Origin: CAVWXT01 sp963759115
GTDB taxonomy: Bacteria > Planctomycetota > Planctomycetia > Pirellulales > Thermoguttaceae
NCBI GenBank assembly: GCA_963759115.1
Contig: CAVWXT010000006.1
Span: forward strand, 744,001-808,000
Direction: 5' to 3'
Length of the DNA: 64,000 nucleotides
The translations under genes were made by a program, and so were the position numbers. A model generated the notes under the pieces. The model saw only the letters and a list, made by a program, of their open reading frames with translations. It did no database searches and was not told the origin of the DNA. Shown one piece after another: positions 19,464 to 29,762 of this stretch; within the stretch, counting starts at the first letter, position 1; every line of letters starts with the position of its first letter.

Positions 19464-20789
19464 CTAGGCCGCCGGCAGCTCATAACCTTTGCGCCGCGGC
19501 CGCGAGAGCCGTTTCGAGGCCTCGGCATCGTCGACGACGGATTCGTCGCGGCCGTTCCACCGTACCGTGCGACCCGTCAGGTAGGAGACGTTGGCCAGGT
19601 GGCAACAGACGTTCGATCGGTGACTATCCTCAAAGTCCAGCGGTAGCGGCTTGCCGTTCTTGATGCAATCGACGAACATCCACTGCCAGGGCCCGTCGAC
19701 CTCATTGCCCGGCTTTCCGTCGCGCCAATGTCGCGGGTTGTCTTCCTTCTCGGCCGGCTTGGCGGCGTTGCCCGCCTCCCACAGTTCGTAGCCGTTGCGG
19801 TCCAACACCAGCGTAGCCTGATTTCCGTAGAAACATATTCCGTGACTCGAAGGCCGATTCTGCAACGGGCGAAAGGCATTGAAACCGCGATAGCTGTACC
19901 GCAACACGAAGTCGGGGAACCGCCAGGCGGCTTCCAGCAGGTCGGGCGTGTCGGCCAGGTCGTCGACAACCATCTTCCCGCCGTTGCACGCGACGGACGT
20001 CGGCCACCCGGCGTGCATCGCCCAGAGGGCGATGTCGAGATAATGGATCGTCCAGTTCGTCAACATCCCGCACGAGTAGTCGAACCACCAGGCGTGGTTG
20101 AGGCGGGCCGGATTGAAGGGCACCAGCGGCGCCGGGCCGAGCCAGCGGTCCCAGTGGTATCCGGCCGGGGGATCGGCGTCGGGGGGCCGCCCCACGCGTT
20201 TGGCGTTGTTCTCAGAGTTCCAGCACTCTACCAGGGCAATCCGGCCCAGGCGGCCGCTGCGAACGACTTCCACGGCCTTCTGGAAATGGGGATAGCCCCG
20301 TTGCTGGGTGCCTGCCAGCACGATGCCTTGCGACTTCTTGGCCGCGTCTGCCATGGCTCGGCCCTCGGCCGCTGTGTGCGACAGCGGCTTCTCCACGTAG
20401 ACGTGCTTGCCGGCCTTCACGGCCTGGATCATGGGGATGCCGTGCCAGTGCTGGGCCGTGGCAATCAGCACCGCGTCGATGTCTGGCCGTTCCAAGATCC
20501 GCTCGTGCTCCACCACGCACTCCGGCTTTTTCGCTTGCGGGCCCTGGCTGAGGAGCTTGGCCGCCGCATCCATTCTCGGCTCGATCACGTCGGAGATCAC
20601 GGGAATCTCGACATCCGGGCGTTCTTGCAGGACGGCCAGCAACTCCCGTCCCCGGCCGCCGCAGCCGATCAGCCCGATCCGCACGCGCCCGCTGGGCGGC
20701 TCCTTACCGGAGAGGTGCAACGCGGGGCCAAGGGCCATCGCACCGGCCGCCGCCGCAACAAACTGCCGGCGATGGATGAGCGTTGACAT
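19464..20789 (-). CDS. Tat-exported Gfo/Idh/MocA family oxidoreductase
   Basis: An intact 441-residue NAD(P)-dependent sugar-type dehydrogenase. The N-terminus HRRQFVAAAAGAMALGPAL is a twin-arginine signal, so export after folding with its cofactor is expected. The Rossmann motif IGLIGCGGRGREL is at about residue 37, and the family's EKPLSHTAAEG (catalytic EKP) is at about residue 132. The planctomycetal subgroup trait HAWWFDYSCGMLTNWTIHYLD is present; in this group the D/H residues replace the usual active-site loop. Large paralogous families of such proteins are typical of Planctomycetes and are linked to breakdown of complex glycans. It is convergent with gltD, separated by 103 bases. Confidence 0.88.
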   Translation of the reverse strand: MSTLIHRRQFVAAAAGAMALGPALHLSGKEPPSGRVRIGLIGCGGRGRELLAVLQERPDVEIPVISDVIEPRMDAAAKLLSQGPQAKKPECVVEHERILERPDIDAVLIATAQHWHGIPMIQAVKAGKHVYVEKPLSHTAAEGRAMADAAKKSQGIVLAGTQQRGYPHFQKAVEVVRSGRLGRIALVECWNSENNAKRVGRPPDADPPAGYHWDRWLGPAPLVPFNPARLNHAWWFDYSCGMLTNWTIHYLDIALWAMHAGWPTSVACNGGKMVVDDLADTPDLLEAAWRFPDFVLRYSYRGFNAFRPLQNRPSSHGICFYGNQATLVLDRNGYELWEAGNAAKPAEKEDNPRHWRDGKPGNEVDGPWQWMFVDCIKNGKPLPLDFEDSHRSNVCCHLANVSYLTGRTVRWNGRDESVVDDAEASKRLSRPRRKGYELPAA

Positions 20790-21347
20790 GTCTTATCCTC
20801 CTGCGTGGTGGGTTCTGCTTCGCCCGTAGTGCCCCAACCGTGCTGTGTTGACAGCTTGGGTGCCACTGGCCGCTTGCCGGCCAGTGAAGGAATCGGCCAC
20901 AGCACGGGCTGACAAGCAGCCCGTGGCACCCGTCAAGTCAGGTCGGTCGGGGCAGTAGGTCCCTATGATGGGCGAATTTGCGGCAGAATACAAGGAATCG
21001 TCGTTGATTACCGTGCCGGGCGCTGCACCGCGGCCCGCCTCACGCCGCTACGGGGCAGGTCAGGAAAAAACGGAGCAATTGTTTGCCACGGTCGGGGTTA
21101 CCCGATGAAGGGCATCGTCGAATAATTGCAGTGTGTCGCAAACTGGGCATTGAACTCCATCCCACTGACAGTTGGTCCGCAGTGCAGGCCGCATACGACG
21201 CCGGTGCGGGCACAATGGGCATGAACCCCCGGAACTTCGCAATGACTCGCAATGATCCGGCTGAAACGAGGCATTGGTCTTGAAGAAGCTCCTCGAACGC
21301 GGCCGATGACGCCCCTCTCACCCGTCTTGCGCGAGAAAGGAAACCAC
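20790..21347. other. Intergenic spacer with hairpins, no supported gene
   Basis: The 558 bases between the Gfo/Idh gene and gnd contain the hairpin pair described separately. A 66-codon plus-strand ORF at 21083-21283 has mixed composition but matches no family I know and lacks a ribosome-binding site. I do not call a gene here. The gnd start is preceded by GAGAAAGGAAACC. Confidence 0.4.
20864..20925. repeat. Pair of 9-base-arm hairpins
   Basis: Two consecutive hairpins: CACTGGCCG - CTTGC - CGGCCAGTG (20864-20886) and CACGGGCTG - ACAAG - CAGCCCGTG (20903-20925), each flanked by GTGCC or GGCACCC. They have the same shape and the second has the same loop (ACAAG) as the hairpin at 2886-2908, although the stem sequences differ. 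Stems vary but compensate, while the loop and the GGCACCC flank persist. Confidence 0.75.
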
Positions 21348-22382
21348 ATGGAACTGGGCATGATCGGATTGGGCCGGATGGGAAACAACATGGTGCGGCG
21401 CCTGCTGCTGTCCGGTCACCAGTGCGTCGTGTACGATCTGCATCCGGAAGCCGTGCCGCCGCTGGTGCAAGAGGGGGCGATCGGGGCGTCGTCCCTTGAG
21501 GAATTCGTCCGGAAGCTCAGCAAGCCCCGCGCCGTCTGGCTGATGGTTCCGGCAGCCGCCGTCGATCCCACGCTGAAGGCCCTGGTTCCCCTGCTGGAAC
21601 GCGGCGACGCGGTCATCGACGGCGGCAACTCGTACTATCACGATGATATCCGCCGCGCCGCGGAACTTCGAGCCAACGGCGTTCAATACCTGGACGTCGG
21701 CACGAGCGGCGGAGTCTGGGGGATGGACCGCGGGTACTGCCTGATGATCGGCGGCGAGGAAGCGGCCGTCCGCCGCCTCGACCCGATCTTCGCCGCGCTG
21801 GCCCCGGGCATCCGGGCGGCGCCGCGCACGCCCGGACGGGAGAAGATCGGCGGCACGGCCGAACACGGCTACCTGCGCTGCGGGCCGGCCGGCGCCGGTC
21901 ACTTCGTCAAGATGGTCCACAACGGGATCGAGTACGGCGTGATGGCCGCCTACGCGGAAGGGCTGAACATCCTCCATCACGCCAACGCCGGCAAACAGCA
22001 AAGCGTCGTCGATGCCGAGACCACTCCCCTGCGTCACCCCGAGCACTATCAATACGATCTGAATCTGGCCGACATTGCCGAGGTCTGGCGCCGCGGCAGC
22101 GTGATCGCGTCGTGGCTGTTGGACCTGACCACGAGTGCGCTTCTGGGCAGCCCGGACCTGGCCGATTTCCGCGGCCGGGTTTCGGATTCGGGCGAGGGTC
22201 GCTGGACGGTCGTGGCGGCCATCGACGAGTCGGCCCCCGCCCCGGTGATCAGCGCCGCGCTCTACGATCGTTTCAGCTCGCGCGGCGAGGCCGACTTTGC
22301 CGACAAGGTGCTATCGGCCATGCGTCACGCGTTCGGCGGTCACGCGGAAAAGGCCGCCGTTGCGAAGGGAGAAGCCTCATGA
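21348..22382 (+). CDS. gnd: 6-phosphogluconate dehydrogenase, short type
   Basis: Oxidative decarboxylation of 6-phosphogluconate to ribulose 5-phosphate in the pentose phosphate pathway. The 344-residue length fits the short YqeC/GndA-like class (about 300-350), not the 470-residue E. coli type. Visible motifs: GMIGLGRMGNNMVRRLL (nucleotide binding), DGGNSYYHDD, DVGTSGGVWGMDRGYCLMIGG, and the catalytic KMVHNGIEYGVM. The start at 21348 is supported by GAAAGGA upstream. The stop overlaps the zwf start (ATGA), so the two pathway steps are translationally coupled. Short-type enzymes often prefer NAD; this cannot be read from the sequence with certainty. Confidence 0.92.
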   Translation: MELGMIGLGRMGNNMVRRLLLSGHQCVVYDLHPEAVPPLVQEGAIGASSLEEFVRKLSKPRAVWLMVPAAAVDPTLKALVPLLERGDAVIDGGNSYYHDDIRRAAELRANGVQYLDVGTSGGVWGMDRGYCLMIGGEEAAVRRLDPIFAALAPGIRAAPRTPGREKIGGTAEHGYLRCGPAGAGHFVKMVHNGIEYGVMAAYAEGLNILHHANAGKQQSVVDAETTPLRHPEHYQYDLNLADIAEVWRRGSVIASWLLDLTTSALLGSPDLADFRGRVSDSGEGRWTVVAAIDESAPAPVISAALYDRFSSRGEADFADKVLSAMRHAFGGHAEKAAVAKGEAS

Positions 22383-23774
22383 CCGCCTCCCGCTCCGACG
22401 CGCTGGTGTTGTTCGGTGTGACGGGCGACCTGGTGCACAAGATGATCTTTCCGTCGCTTTATGCGATGGCCAAGCGAGGCGTCCTGAAAGTTCCGGTCAT
22501 CGGCGTCGCCTCGCCCAAGTGGAGCCTCGCGCAGTTGCGCCGTCGCGCCGAAGACAGCGTCCGGCGATCGGGCAAGATCGATGACCGGCGCGCCCTCCAC
22601 CACCTCCTGTCGCTATTGAGCTACGTGAGCGGCGACTACAACGACCCGCGCACGTTTGAGGCGATCAAGGCGGCGCTGGGCCGTGCCCGGCGTCCGGCGC
22701 ACTACCTGGCCATCCCGCCCTCACTCTTCCCGACGGTGATCACGGGGCTCGGGGCCGCCGACCTGGCCGAGCACGCGGGTCATCGTCGAAAAGCCCTTCG
22801 GACGCGACCTGGCCTCCGCCCGAGAGCTCAACCGCGTCGCGCAGTCGGTGTTCCCGGAAGACTCGATCTTCCGCATCGATCACTTCCTCGGCAAGGAGGC
22901 GATCATGAACATCCTCTATTTCCGCTTCGCCAATTCGTTCCTGGAGCCGATCTGGAACCGCAACTACGTGGCCAGCGTCCAGATCACCCTCTCCGAGAGT
23001 TTTGGCGTGGAGGGGCGCGGCGGGTTTTACGAGACCGCCGGCTGCCTGCGCGACGTGATCCAGAACCACCTCTTCCAGGTCGTGGCCCTGCTGGCCATGG
23101 AGCCGCCGGCCTATCGCGGGTTTGGCGCGGTACACGTCGAGAAAGCCAAGGTCTTTCAGGCCATGCGGCCGCTGAAGCCCGACGACCTGGTGCGGGGCCA
23201 GTACGCCGGCTACCGCAAGGAGCCGAACGTGGCAAAGAACTCCGACGTCGAGACGTTTTGCGCCCTGCGGCTGTTCATCGACTCGTGGCGATGGGACGGC
23301 GTGCCCTGGTACCTGCGTTCCGGCAAGTGCCTGGCCGAGACGGCGCACGAGGTCCTGGTGGAACTGAAGCCGCCGCCGCAGGAACTCTTCGCCGACTCGG
23401 CGCCGGGGACCGGCCGGGCCAACTACCTGCGATTCCGGCTCGCCCCCAGTTCGGCCGTCGCGCTGGCCGCTCGCGTCAAGCGCCCCGGCAAGGAGTTCGT
23501 CGGCGATCAGCGGGAACTCTACCTGATCGAGGAACAGCCGGGAGCCGAATCGCCCTACGAGCGGCTCTTGAGCGACGCCATGTCCGGCGAAGGCGCGCTC
23601 TTTACCCGTGAAGACGCCGTCGAGGCCGCCTGGGCGGTGGTGGACCCGGTCCTCACGACCCACCACCGGGTTCGCCCCTATCGGCGGCAGAGTTGGGGGC
23701 CGAAAGAGGCCGATATGCTCATCGCCGCAGACGGCGGCTGGCACAACCCCAAGCCCAAGGAGGCCGCCGGATGA
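22379..23774 (+). CDS. zwf: Glucose-6-phosphate 1-dehydrogenase (one frameshift)
   Basis: First step of the oxidative pentose phosphate pathway, making NADPH. The nucleotide-binding motif LFGVTGDLVHKMIFPSLYAM opens the protein; the active-site block RIDHFLGKEAIMN follows the conserved EKPFGRDL. SVQITLSESFGVEGRGGFYE and SGKCLAE are further family signatures. The frame slips near 22780, where GAGCACGCGGGTCATC lacks one base relative to an expected HARVIVEKPFG. Corrected length is about 465 residues. ATG 22379 overlaps the gnd stop, and the zwf stop overlaps the next start, so gnd-zwf-HAD is a tightly coupled operon. Confidence 0.93.
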
Positions 23775-24447
23775 CGCAGCCCGCCCCGTTGGTGTTCCTG
23801 TTGGACGTCGACAACACCCTGTTGGATAACGACGGGGTCATCGCCGATCTGAAACAGCATCTCACCCAGGCGTTTGGGGTCGAGCGTCAGCAGCGTTATT
23901 GGAAGATCTTTGAAGAGCGCCGCGCGGAACTGGGCTACGCGGACTATCTCGGCGCCTTGCAGCGCTACCGCGACGAGAACCCGCGCGACCCGAACTTCCT
24001 GGAGGTCTCGTTTTACCTGCTGGAATACGCCTTCGCCGATCGCCTGTACCCCACTCGCTGGAGGTGATAAAGCATCTCGGCACGTGGGGGCCGACGGTCA
24101 TTCTCTCCGACGGCGACGTCATCTTTCAGCCCCGCAAGGTCGAGCGTTCCGGGCTGTACGAGGCCGTCGAGGGCCGCGTGTTGATCTACATCCACAAGGA
24201 GGAGCAATTGGACAACGTCGAGCAGCGTTACCCGGCGCGGCACTATGTCCTGGTGGACGACAAGCTGCGGATCCTCACGGCCGTGAAGAAAGCCTGGGGA
24301 TCCCGCCTGACGACCATCTTCCCGCGACAGGGGCACTATGCCCACGATCCCGAGACGCTGGCCGGCTATCCGCCCGCGGATGTGACGATCGAGCACATCG
24401 GCGATCTGCTCCAGTACGACCCGCGTGCGCTGCTCTCGGCGATGTGA
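23771..24447 (+). CDS. HAD-family hydrolase (one frameshift)
   Basis: A haloacid-dehalogenase-type hydrolase of about 225 residues. Motif I is FLLDVDNTLLDND, with the nucleophile Asp; motif II is the Ser in TVILSDGD; the later YVLVDDKLRIL carries the motif IV acidic pair. The frame changes near 24050 just before SLEVIKHLGTWG. The ATGA overlap with zwf places it in the pentose phosphate operon; a phosphosugar phosphatase such as a phosphogluconate or 6-phosphogluconolactone-related activity is possible but unproven. No separate 6-phosphogluconolactonase (pgl) gene is seen here. Confidence 0.82.
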
Positions 24448-24486
24448 CTGCTCACGGGATGGGTAACCGTTCACGGGGTGGCCGTC

Positions 24487-24617
24487 GAAAAGTAGCAGGC
24501 ACACTCCGTGTGCCGTCCGCTGGAGTGCCATCAATCGCAACAACCGCCCTGGGCTGAAGACTGGCAGACCGCAAGAAACCAAGGCCGGCGGCACACGGAG
24601 TGTGCCTGCTACTTTTC
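24487..24617. mobile_element. MITE-like element, copy B, with perfect 29-base terminal inverted repeats
   Basis: 131 bases with perfect 29-base terminal inverted repeats (24487-24515 and 24589-24617), beginning GAAAAGTAGCAGGCACAC. Each arm contains an internal hairpin (GGCACAC - TCC - GTGTGCC). In reverse complement it aligns with the element at 8590-8713, including internal TGCGGTC and GTTGTTGCGATTGAT blocks. It encodes nothing. This points to a short non-autonomous element; the transposase that mobilises it is not obvious here, since the IS630 copy in this window has unrelated ends. Confidence 0.75.
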
Positions 24618-24878
24618 AGGCCGTGAACGATTACCGGGATGGCAAATCCTCGAAAAAGGCGGCGTTGGCAACCTGGCCACGCAAGACCCTCGGGTTGACT
24701 GCCGCCGCCGACACGGTAGACTGCGCAGCGTGGGCAGACGAGGGAGAGAACGTGTCCGGAAAGGAGCGTTCGGGACGATGGTTGCGTCAAGTAAGAAGGT
24801 TCTGGACAGACGATGGATCTGGCGCCTTGCCCCTCGCCCGCGAGTCGGACTTTCGCAGACATGCAGATCTGACGGACC

Positions 24879-26442
24879 ATGAAACGTTCCAGGCAAACGA
24901 AGACGCCCGATCGGCGGAATTTGCCCATCAGCGACGCGGCCGGCCGGCGGCAACGGCTGTGTGTGGGCCTGCTCTGCCTGTTGGCCGCTCTGCGAGTCTT
25001 TGTGTTCTCGGCGGCGTTTCCCTTTTGCAGCAACGTCGACGAGGAATGCCATCTCGATCTCGTGTGCCGATACTCGCACGGCGACGTTCCGCGGGGACTC
25101 GGCCGGTTCAGCGCGGAAATGATCAACCTGAGGATCCTCTACGGCAGCCCGGAATATAAGTACTCGCCCGAATATTACGCGGAGAGGGGGAGAACGACGC
25201 CTTCGCCGACGTGGCGGCTGCCCCCCAGGGAGTTGAACCAGTCCGTCGCGCTGAGAACGAAATTTTGGGAAAACAGAAAGGATGGAGTGAATTACGACGC
25301 CACGCAGCCGCCGTTCTACTACGCCGTGGCGGGCGCGTGGTATAACGTTGGCAAACGGCTTGGGCTGCGGGACGGAAACTTGCTGTATTGGATACGCTTC
25401 TTCAACGTGCCCCTCTATGCACTGTTGGTCTGGCTGTCCTATATTTTCACGAAGCGATTGTTGCCGACTTCCATTTTTCTGCAGCTCGCCGTTCCGTGCT
25501 TGCTGGCGGTGTTTCCGCAGGACGTTTACTATTACCTCAACAACGACGTCTTATCGGCGCCGTTGGTCGCGATGTCGCTCTACTTGCTGCTGCGCACGTA
25601 TCAAAGCGAGAACGGAGGCCCGGGCTTCGCCGTGGCGGCCGGCCTGTCGAGCACCGCGACGTTCTTGACGAAGTATACCAACGCCCCCATCCTGGCCGTC
25701 GTGGGCATCGCGGGGGCCGTGATGCTCGTGCGATCGTGGCGGAACAACAGCTTTCGGGCCAACCTGGCGTCGGTTGCGCTGCTGCTGGTGGCGGCGTGCG
25801 TCCCCGTCGCGTGCTGGCTGGCCAGAAACTACGCGGTCATGGGCCATGCGACCGGCCTTGCGGCCCATGCGCAATTCATGGGCTGGACCCCGAAGTCGGT
25901 CTGGCAGTACCTGGAACCACCCGATCTTCACGCCCGCCGGGTTTGCCTTCTTCTGGACGGACGTCTTGAAGTCGTTTTGGCGGGGCGAGCTCATTTGGCA
26001 CGGCGCACTGCTGGCGTCCGGGCCAATCGACGCCATCTACGTGGGGTCGTCCACGGTTCTGGTGGCGGCCTATGTCATCGCCGAGGCGGCGCGGGCGCGA
26101 AAGGGCCGCGGCGAAAACCGCCTGGCCGCCGCGGTTTGCGTGCTCATGTTCGCGCTTTCCCTAGGGATGTTGGTGCTCGGCTCGATCGCCTGGGACTTCG
26201 GGAATTGCCCTCACCCGTCGAGCGAATCACCCTACTTGGTGGCGGGGCGTCTGATGCTGGGGGCCCTCGTCCCGTTCCTCATCATGTATCTGAGCGGACT
26301 GGACGTGCTCTTGGGTTGGTTACGGCTGCGCTTCGCCCGCGTGCCGGCGATCGTGCTCCTGGCGGGCATTGCGACGGCGTCGGAGATCGTTCTCTCGCTC
26401 CCGGTGTTCGCAAGCCAGTTCAATTGGTACCACCTGCCGTGA
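24879..26442 (+). CDS. Polytopic membrane protein, GT-C / DUF2142-like glycosyltransferase (one frameshift)
   Basis: About 520 residues with many transmembrane helices. After the first helix an extracytoplasmic loop holds NVDEECHLDLVCRYSHG, an acidic pair in the place where GT-C glycosyltransferases (ArnT, PMT, DUF2142 type) keep their catalytic Asp/Glu; YDATQPPFYYAVAG fits the same loop. GT-C enzymes use polyprenyl-phosphate sugars to modify lipids, glycans or proteins outside the cytoplasm. The frame slips near 25925, but the helices continue (PAGFAFFWTDVLKSFW) to a stop at 26442. It stands alone, so acceptor and donor are unknown. Confidence 0.65.
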
Positions 26443-26492
26443 CAACTATACTGCTCGCGGTCAAGAATGGCACTTTTCTCGGACGGCCCACA

Positions 26493-26552
26493 CTAACCCG
26501 AAGCGCAAGCGAGGGAGCGGATTACGTGTCCCTCGCTTGCGCTTCGGGTTAG
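26493..26552. repeat. 24-base perfect inverted repeat
   Basis: Arms at 26493-26516 and 26529-26552 are perfect complements, starting CTAACCCGAAGCGCAAGCGA, with a 12-base loop. It lies between the glycosyltransferase and carboxypeptidase genes. With no T-tract it looks like a REP-type palindrome, though transcript-end protection is possible. Confidence 0.8.
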
Positions 26553-26648
26553 TATCGAACCGGACCGCGAACAGCATAACGCCGGAAAATCGGCTAGAAT
26601 TGTGGATCGGCCGCCCTCCCGCCCCAGGAATCGCCGTCATGTCGAACG

Positions 26649-28160
26649 ATGTCCAGCAAGCTCTATCAGGAAGTTTGCCAATACGCCCGCCGCACGGCCG
26701 TTCTGACCTCGATCGACGCCGCGCTCGGCTGGGACGAGCGGACGCAACTGCCGCCGGCCGGCGCGGAACACCGGGCCGAGCAGTCCACGCTCCTGGCCGG
26801 GCTGATCCACCAGCGGTGGGTCGATCCGAAGTTCGGCCAGCAGCTTGAAGAACTTGCCGAGAGTTCGCTGGCCTCGGAGTCGCGAGAGCGACGCCGGCGT
26901 CGTCATCCGCCGGCTGAAGCGGCAACGCGACAAGAAGGTCAAGCTGCCGCAGCGCTGGTCGAGGAGCTGGCCCGCACGGCCGTGCTGGGCCAGCAGGCAT
27001 GGCAGGAAGCCCGCCAGAAAGACGATTTCCCGTCGTTCCGCCCGCTGCTGGAGAAGACGATCGACCTGAAACGCCAGCAGGCCGAGGCGCTGGGCTATCC
27101 GCAGTGTCCCTACGACGCCCTGTTGGACGAATACGAGCCGGAGGAGCTGACGGCCAACGTCGGCCGGGTGTTGGCCGGGCTGCGCGAGCAGTTGGTGCCG
27201 CTTGGTGGCGGAAATCCAGCAGAGCGGCCGCCGGCCGAATACCGCCGTGCTGCAGCGGGCGTTTCCCGTCGACGTGCAGGATCGGTTCGGCCGCGAGGCG
27301 GCCGCGGCGATCGGCTTCGATTTCAGCCGGGGGCGGCTCGACGTGACGGCCCATCCGTTCTGCACCACGCTGGGCCCGCACGATTGCCGCATCACCACCC
27401 GCTACGACGAGCAGTTCTTCAACGCGGCCTTCTTCGGCATCCTGCACGAGGCCGGCCACGGCATCTACGAGCAGGGCTTGCCCACCGAACACTACGGCCT
27501 GCCGCTGGGCGAGGCCATTTCGCTGGGCATCCACGAGTCGCAATCGCGGCTGTGGGAGAACCTGGTCGGCCGCAGCCGGGCGTTCTGGACGCACTTCTAT
27601 CCGCTGGCCCAACAGCGGTTCCCCGCCGCCTTGGGCGACGTGCCGCTGGACGAGTTCTATTTCGCCATCAACGACGTGCGGCCGTCGCTGGTCCGCGTCG
27701 AGGCCGACGAGGCCACCTACAACCTGCACATCCTCATCCGCTTCGAGCTGGAGCGGGCGCTGTTGGACGGCGATCTCCAGCCGGCCGACCTGCCGGGCGC
27801 GTGGAACGAGAAGTACCGGCAATACCTGGGCATCACGCCGCCGGACAACCGCACCGGCGTGTTGCAGGACGTCCATTGGAGCGCCGGGCTGGTCGGCTAT
27901 TTCCCCACCTACTCGCTGGGCAATCTCTACGCGGCCCAGTTCTTCGCCCAGGCCGAGGCCGAGTTGGGCGATCTGGCCGGGGCGTTGTGCCCGGGGCGAC
28001 TTCCGGCCGCTGCGCGACTGGCTGCGCGAGAAGATTCACCGCCACGGCCAGCGATACTCGGCGGCCGAGCTGGTCCAGCGGGTGACCGGCCGCCCCTTGT
28101 CGGCCGGCGCCGCTGGTCGAGCATCTGCGGGCGAAGATGGGACCGCTTTACGGGCTGTGA
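26649..28160 (+). CDS. Carboxypeptidase Taq (M32) metallopeptidase (frameshifted)
   Basis: Zinc carboxypeptidase of family M32, which trims C-terminal residues in the cytoplasm. Signatures include the N-terminal DAALGWDERTQLP, HPFCTTLGPHDCRITTRYDE, the zinc motif FGILHEAGHGIYEQGLP (HExxH), and GIHESQSRLWENLVGRS with the third ligand; ATYNLHILIRFELE and HWSAGLVGYFPTYSLGN are further M32 hallmarks. The frame changes near 26890, 26955, 27210, 27990 and 28115, and the restored end is HLRAKMGPLYGL with TGA at 28158. Total about 503 codons, the normal length. The ATG at 26649 gives the standard N-terminus; a second ATG lies 9 bases upstream. Confidence 0.9.
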
Positions 28161-28241
28161 GTTCCGCCTACGCCCATGACTCGCAGACGCGCGACCAGCG
28201 GTGCCCCCATCGTTTGTTCCGTCTGCCGTGGCAGGTCGCAC

Positions 28242-29762
28242 TTACTCCCTGGCGCACCGCTCCCAGTCGTCGGTGCGGAACGGGACGGCCGGCAATCCCT
28301 CGACGTTGAAGAGGTTGCAGACCGGGTTGTCGGCCCACGCGTATCGCACCGCGGCCGGCTCGTGGACCTCGTCGTTCCACACCACGATGGCGTCGCCGTC
28401 AATCTTCGCCTCTGCCCACACGAACCGCCGGTCCTTCCCGGCGATGGCAAAACCCTTGAGCGGACCTTCGGGCTTGGCCGCCAGCCCGCCGTGCACGTGC
28501 TTGAAGCTCAGACGCACCCGGTTGCCCTCGACTTTCATCGCGGTGTAGGTCGGCCCGGAATAGACAACATCGCGATGGTAGGTCTTGGCGAGTGCTATCA
28601 GTGCCAGGCGCTTGCCGACGTCCTGTTTGTTCTTCGGGTGTGGGTCCTTGGCTGCGCCGATGTCGGTGGTGGAGGCGAGTCCGCAATTGGGAACGGATTC
28701 AGCCGTCATCCGCTGCGCTTCGCGCAGCTCGGCCCACGCGCTGTCGGTGGGGTTGTCGCGGACGGCCAGATAGGGTGCGACCTCGACGATGAGGAAGGGG
28801 TAATCGCCTTGTCCCCATTCCTTGCGCCAGGACTGGATCATCGCCGGGAGCAGCTTGCGGTACTCCATCGCCCGCGGCACGTTCGACTCGCCCTGATACC
28901 AGATGACGCCGCGGATTCCGTAGGGCACAAGAGGGGCGATGGCCCCGTTCCAGAATCCCGTGGGACGATGGATCCAGCTTGCCTCTCGCGGCAAGGTGGG
29001 CTTATTTGAGGGACGTTTGCCGGCGGCAACCTCGCGGTCGTACTCGGCCTTGGCGGCTTCGTAATTCTTCAGCAGAGTCTCATAGCGTTCGACGGCGTCG
29101 GGGATGCACGCCTTCAGTGCCCCCGCCTCGGTCCAGGCCTCGGCGGGACTGGCGCCGTGCGAGGACTGGATCAGCCCGATCGGGACATTGAGTTCGCGGT
29201 GCAAGTGCCGTCCGAAGAAGTATGCCGTCGCCGAGAATTCCTTGGCCTCGGCCGGAGTGCATGCCCGCCAGCGGCCGCGCACGTCTTTGACCGGCTCGGG
29301 CAGGGACTTGTCGTTGACGTAGAACACGCGGATGTTGGGATAGTTGGCCTTGGCGATCTCCTCCCCGGCGTTCATGGCCTCGCCAAGCTCAAAGTTCATG
29401 TTCGACTGTCCCGAACACAGCCAGACCTCGCCCACCATCACGTTGCTGATCTTGACAGCGTTCTTGCCGGCAATGGTCATCTCGTGCGGTCCGCCCGCTT
29501 TCATGGGCGAGAGCTTCACCATCCAGGAGCCGGTCCCGTCGGCGGTGGCCTTCGCAGTCTGTTCCGCCATGCTGACGGTGATCGTCTCTCCGGGGTCGGC
29601 GGTGCCCCACACCGGGTTGCTAATCCCTTGCTGAAGCACCATGTTGTCGGAGACCAGCGAGTGAGGCTTCACATCGCCCGATAGACACACTTCTGCCGCG
29701 AGCAATGTCAAGAGCAGAGACACGGCAGCGGGCACTCTGAGACGTCTGTTTCCGTCGGACAT
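28242..29762 (-). CDS. Secreted sialate O-acetylesterase
   Basis: A 506-residue exported esterase of the SASA/SGNH family. The ATG at 29762 follows GAAAGGA and opens a signal peptide (AAVSLLLTLLAAEVCLSG). A beta-sandwich (residues about 35-110) precedes the catalytic domain: the nucleophile is in WLCSGQSNMNFELG, the Gly block in YQGESN, and the C-terminal Asp/His pair in DIGAAKDPHPKNKQ. It removes O-acetyl groups from sialic acids or acetylated polysaccharides. The open frame extends 61 codons further upstream, but that part has no signal-like or conserved character. Such esterases are numerous in Planctomycetes. Confidence 0.88.
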   Translation of the reverse strand: MSDGNRRLRVPAAVSLLLTLLAAEVCLSGDVKPHSLVSDNMVLQQGISNPVWGTADPGETITVSMAEQTAKATADGTGSWMVKLSPMKAGGPHEMTIAGKNAVKISNVMVGEVWLCSGQSNMNFELGEAMNAGEEIAKANYPNIRVFYVNDKSLPEPVKDVRGRWRACTPAEAKEFSATAYFFGRHLHRELNVPIGLIQSSHGASPAEAWTEAGALKACIPDAVERYETLLKNYEAAKAEYDREVAAGKRPSNKPTLPREASWIHRPTGFWNGAIAPLVPYGIRGVIWYQGESNVPRAMEYRKLLPAMIQSWRKEWGQGDYPFLIVEVAPYLAVRDNPTDSAWAELREAQRMTAESVPNCGLASTTDIGAAKDPHPKNKQDVGKRLALIALAKTYHRDVVYSGPTYTAMKVEGNRVRLSFKHVHGGLAAKPEGPLKGFAIAGKDRRFVWAEAKIDGDAIVVWNDEVHEPAAVRYAWADNPVCNLFNVEGLPAVPFRTDDWERCARE

